DNA of 64,000 bases from an uncultured Acetobacteraceae bacterium (GTDB lineage: Bacteria; Pseudomonadota; Alphaproteobacteria; Acetobacterales; Acetobacteraceae): the NCBI GenBank assembly GCA_903907955.1, contig CAIVPZ010000109.1:62001-126000 (forward strand), in the 5' to 3' direction. Position numbers and translations under genes: made by a program. Below are positions 62,527-64,000 of this stretch, in pieces. Under the pieces are notes generated by a model that was not told the origin of the DNA, ran no database searches, and saw only the letters and a program-made list of their open reading frames with translations. The stretch's first letter is position 1; every line of letters starts with the position of its first letter.

Positions 62527-63627
62527 CTACATCTGTGCGTAGCTGCCCTTGTGCCAGATCCAGAGCACATAGCCCGCCCCGGTGACATCGCCCTTCCTGT
62601 CGTAGGAGATCTTGCCCAGCACGGTGTCCCACGGGCCACCCGATTTCAGCACCGCCGACACCTTCTTCGGGTCGGAGCTGCCGGCCTTGCCGGCGGCCTC
62701 GGCCCAGGCCTGGACGGCGGCGTAGGTGTAGAGCACGTAGCCCTCGGGATCGACGCCCTTGTCCTTGAATTCCTTCACCACCGCTGCCGCTGTCGGGCGC
62801 AGGCGCGGGTCGGCGGCGAAGGTCATCAGGGTGCCTTCGCCGGTGTCGCCGGTGATCTGCCAGTATTCGTTGGTCTGCAGCGCATCGCCGCCCATGACGG
62901 TCGGGTTCATGCCCTGCTGCTTGGCCTGGCGCATGATCAGCCCGATTTCGGTGTGGTAACCACCGATATAGATGAAGTCCACCCCGGCCTGCTTCAGGCG
63001 GCTCACCAGGGCGGAATAGTCCTTCTCACCCGGCGTATAGGGTGAGAACAGAACCTCGTGCACCCCGGCCTTGTTCATGGCCTTCCTGGTCTCTTCGGCA
63101 AGACCTTTGCCGTAGGCCGTGTTGTCGTGGAGAATGGCCACCTTGTGGTCGCGGTATCCCTTGGCGATGAAGGCACCGGCCACCGCGCCCTGCTGGTCGT
63201 CGCGCCCGCAGGTGCGGAAGGTGTTCCAGCTGCCCTCGTCGGTGAATTTCGGGTTGGTGGAGGCCGGGGTGATCTGCAGAATCCCCTCCTCGGCATACAC
63301 CTTGCTGGCCGGGATCGAACTGCCCGAGCAGTAATGGCCGGCGACGAACACCACCCCCTTGCTGGCGAACTGGTTGGCGACCGAAACCGCCTGCTTCGGG
63401 TCGCAGGCGTCGTCGCCGACATTGAGCACCAGCTTCTGGCCGAGCACGCCGCCATGGGCGTTGATGTCCGCCACCGCCTGTTCGGCGCCGGCCTGCAACT
63501 GGGCGCCGAAGCTCGCGTAGTTGCCGGTGATCGGACCGGCGACGCCGATCTGGATGTCTGCCCGCGCCGGCGCGAGCACGCCGAGAGCCAGCAAGGCGGT
63601 GCCGGCCAGCAGGGTGGTTCTGATCAT
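62527..63627 (-). CDS. Branched-chain amino-acid ABC transporter substrate-binding protein
   Basis: A 366-residue periplasmic binding protein of the LivJ family. A signal peptide (TTLLAGTALLALGVLAPARA) is followed by DIQIGVAGPITGNYASFGAQ, LNVGDDACDPKQAVSVANQF, VVFVAGHYCSGSSIPASKVY and EEGILQITPASTNPKFTDEG. ISYDRKGDVTGAGYVLWIW near the end is typical. It binds leucine, isoleucine or valine outside the inner membrane. No Liv permease or ATPase genes are adjacent in the window. Confidence 0.94.
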   Translation of the reverse strand: MIRTTLLAGTALLALGVLAPARADIQIGVAGPITGNYASFGAQLQAGAEQAVADINAHGGVLGQKLVLNVGDDACDPKQAVSVANQFASKGVVFVAGHYCSGSSIPASKVYAEEGILQITPASTNPKFTDEGSWNTFRTCGRDDQQGAVAGAFIAKGYRDHKVAILHDNTAYGKGLAEETRKAMNKAGVHEVLFSPYTPGEKDYSALVSRLKQAGVDFIYIGGYHTEIGLIMRQAKQQGMNPTVMGGDALQTNEYWQITGDTGEGTLMTFAADPRLRPTAAAVVKEFKDKGVDPEGYVLYTYAAVQAWAEAAGKAGSSDPKKVSAVLKSGGPWDTVLGKISYDRKGDVTGAGYVLWIWHKGSYAQM

Positions 63628-63880
63628 GCTGTCAATCCGTCGCTGGATTTGATGGGTTCCGCCGCGCCGGGCGCGCGGCTGGGTTGCAGCCTAGGCGGTT
63701 CACGCGCCGGCGCAAAGCCCGGTCCGGCCCAGTCGGAATGATTTCCCGGCCCGCGGCGCGGGGCAGAACCGCGGCATCGGGCGTGCGCGCCAGTTTGTGG
63801 TTGCTGCCGTTCCCATCTTGCGATGACCGGGCGTTCGGGTGTGAACTGAAAATCATGCCGAATCTCTGTCGGGAGGAACA

Positions 63881-64000
63881 ATGATCTCAGCTGCCCGGGC
63901 GCCCGGAAACGGCGTCCTTTCCTGGCTGCTCTGGCTCGCGGTGGCCGGACTCGGCGCGGTTTCCCTCGGCACCGTGGCCCTGAGCCGGGGCGAACCGGTC
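63881..64000 (+). CDS. cstA: CstA-like carbon starvation protein, 5' end
   Basis: The gene starts at ATG 63881, preceded by GGGAGGAACA, and runs off the window after 40 codons. The visible part has one membrane segment reading LWLAVAGLGAVSLGTVALSR followed by GEPV, which matches the N-terminus of CstA peptide/pyruvate transporters. The remaining 600 or so residues are outside. It is divergent from the livJ-like gene. Confidence 0.85.
   Translation, partial: MISAARAPGNGVLSWLLWLAVAGLGAVSLGTVALSRGEPV

Overview
This is a GC-rich alphaproteobacterial chromosome segment, most likely from the Acetobacteraceae (inference). Supporting signs are the gene order hisG-hisD-infA-maf-RNase E/G-yacG-tRNA-Phe, a mitochondrial-type ATP12 chaperone, a DUF815 ATPase divergent from yajC, an NDUFAF6-like protein, and recurrent intergenic palindromes built on GGGGTCCAGGGC...GCCCTGGCCTTCC. 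Genes are tightly packed and many overlap by 1-4 bases.

Layout. 1-8876 (+): end of rarA, an RluA-family pseudouridine synthase, two large AsmA-type envelope proteins, ATP12, acylphosphatase and a DedA-type membrane protein. 8979-12058: NDUFAF6-like squalene/phytoene-synthase fold protein, PuuD-like membrane protein, yajC and a DUF815 ATPase. 12300-16663 (-): tRNA-Phe and the yacG/RNase/maf/infA/hisD/hisG block. 16709-18408: a proline-rich hypothetical gene and a scar joining a truncated PIN toxin to a truncated tyrosine integrase whose start is replaced by a 108-bp palindromic element; a second copy of that element lies at 23715. 18897-22544: ilvE, a divergent MarR regulator and an OmpR/EnvZ-like two-component pair. 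22686-23685: two tandem small membrane proteins of one family.

24297-34594 (+) is the most unusual region. It is a co-directional run with a plausible promoter at its head, encoding a coiled-coil membrane protein, an RND adaptor, an exported Ig-like protein with a C-terminal anchor, an HME-type RND pump, a PstS-like binding protein, two paralogous exported proteins with a hydrophobic C-terminal module, and a small exported membrane protein. No outer-membrane channel gene is present. I do not recognise it as a described system.

34659-38669: glycosyltransferase, ABC exporter and PsiE-like protein. 38994-51104 (+): nucleoside hydrolase, beta-hydroxyacid dehydrogenase, acyl-CoA synthetase, isovaleryl-CoA dehydrogenase, both methylcrotonyl-CoA carboxylase subunits and a fused indolepyruvate:ferredoxin oxidoreductase, which suggests catabolism of branched-chain amino acids and related keto acids. 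51187-59159 (-): a translationally coupled surface-polysaccharide operon running from a divergent glmS to a Wzz/GumC co-polymerase. 59307-64000: small genes, a flavin reductase, an AT-richer restriction-modification pair (adenine methylase plus SacI-like nuclease, probably acquired), a branched-chain amino-acid binding protein and the start of cstA.
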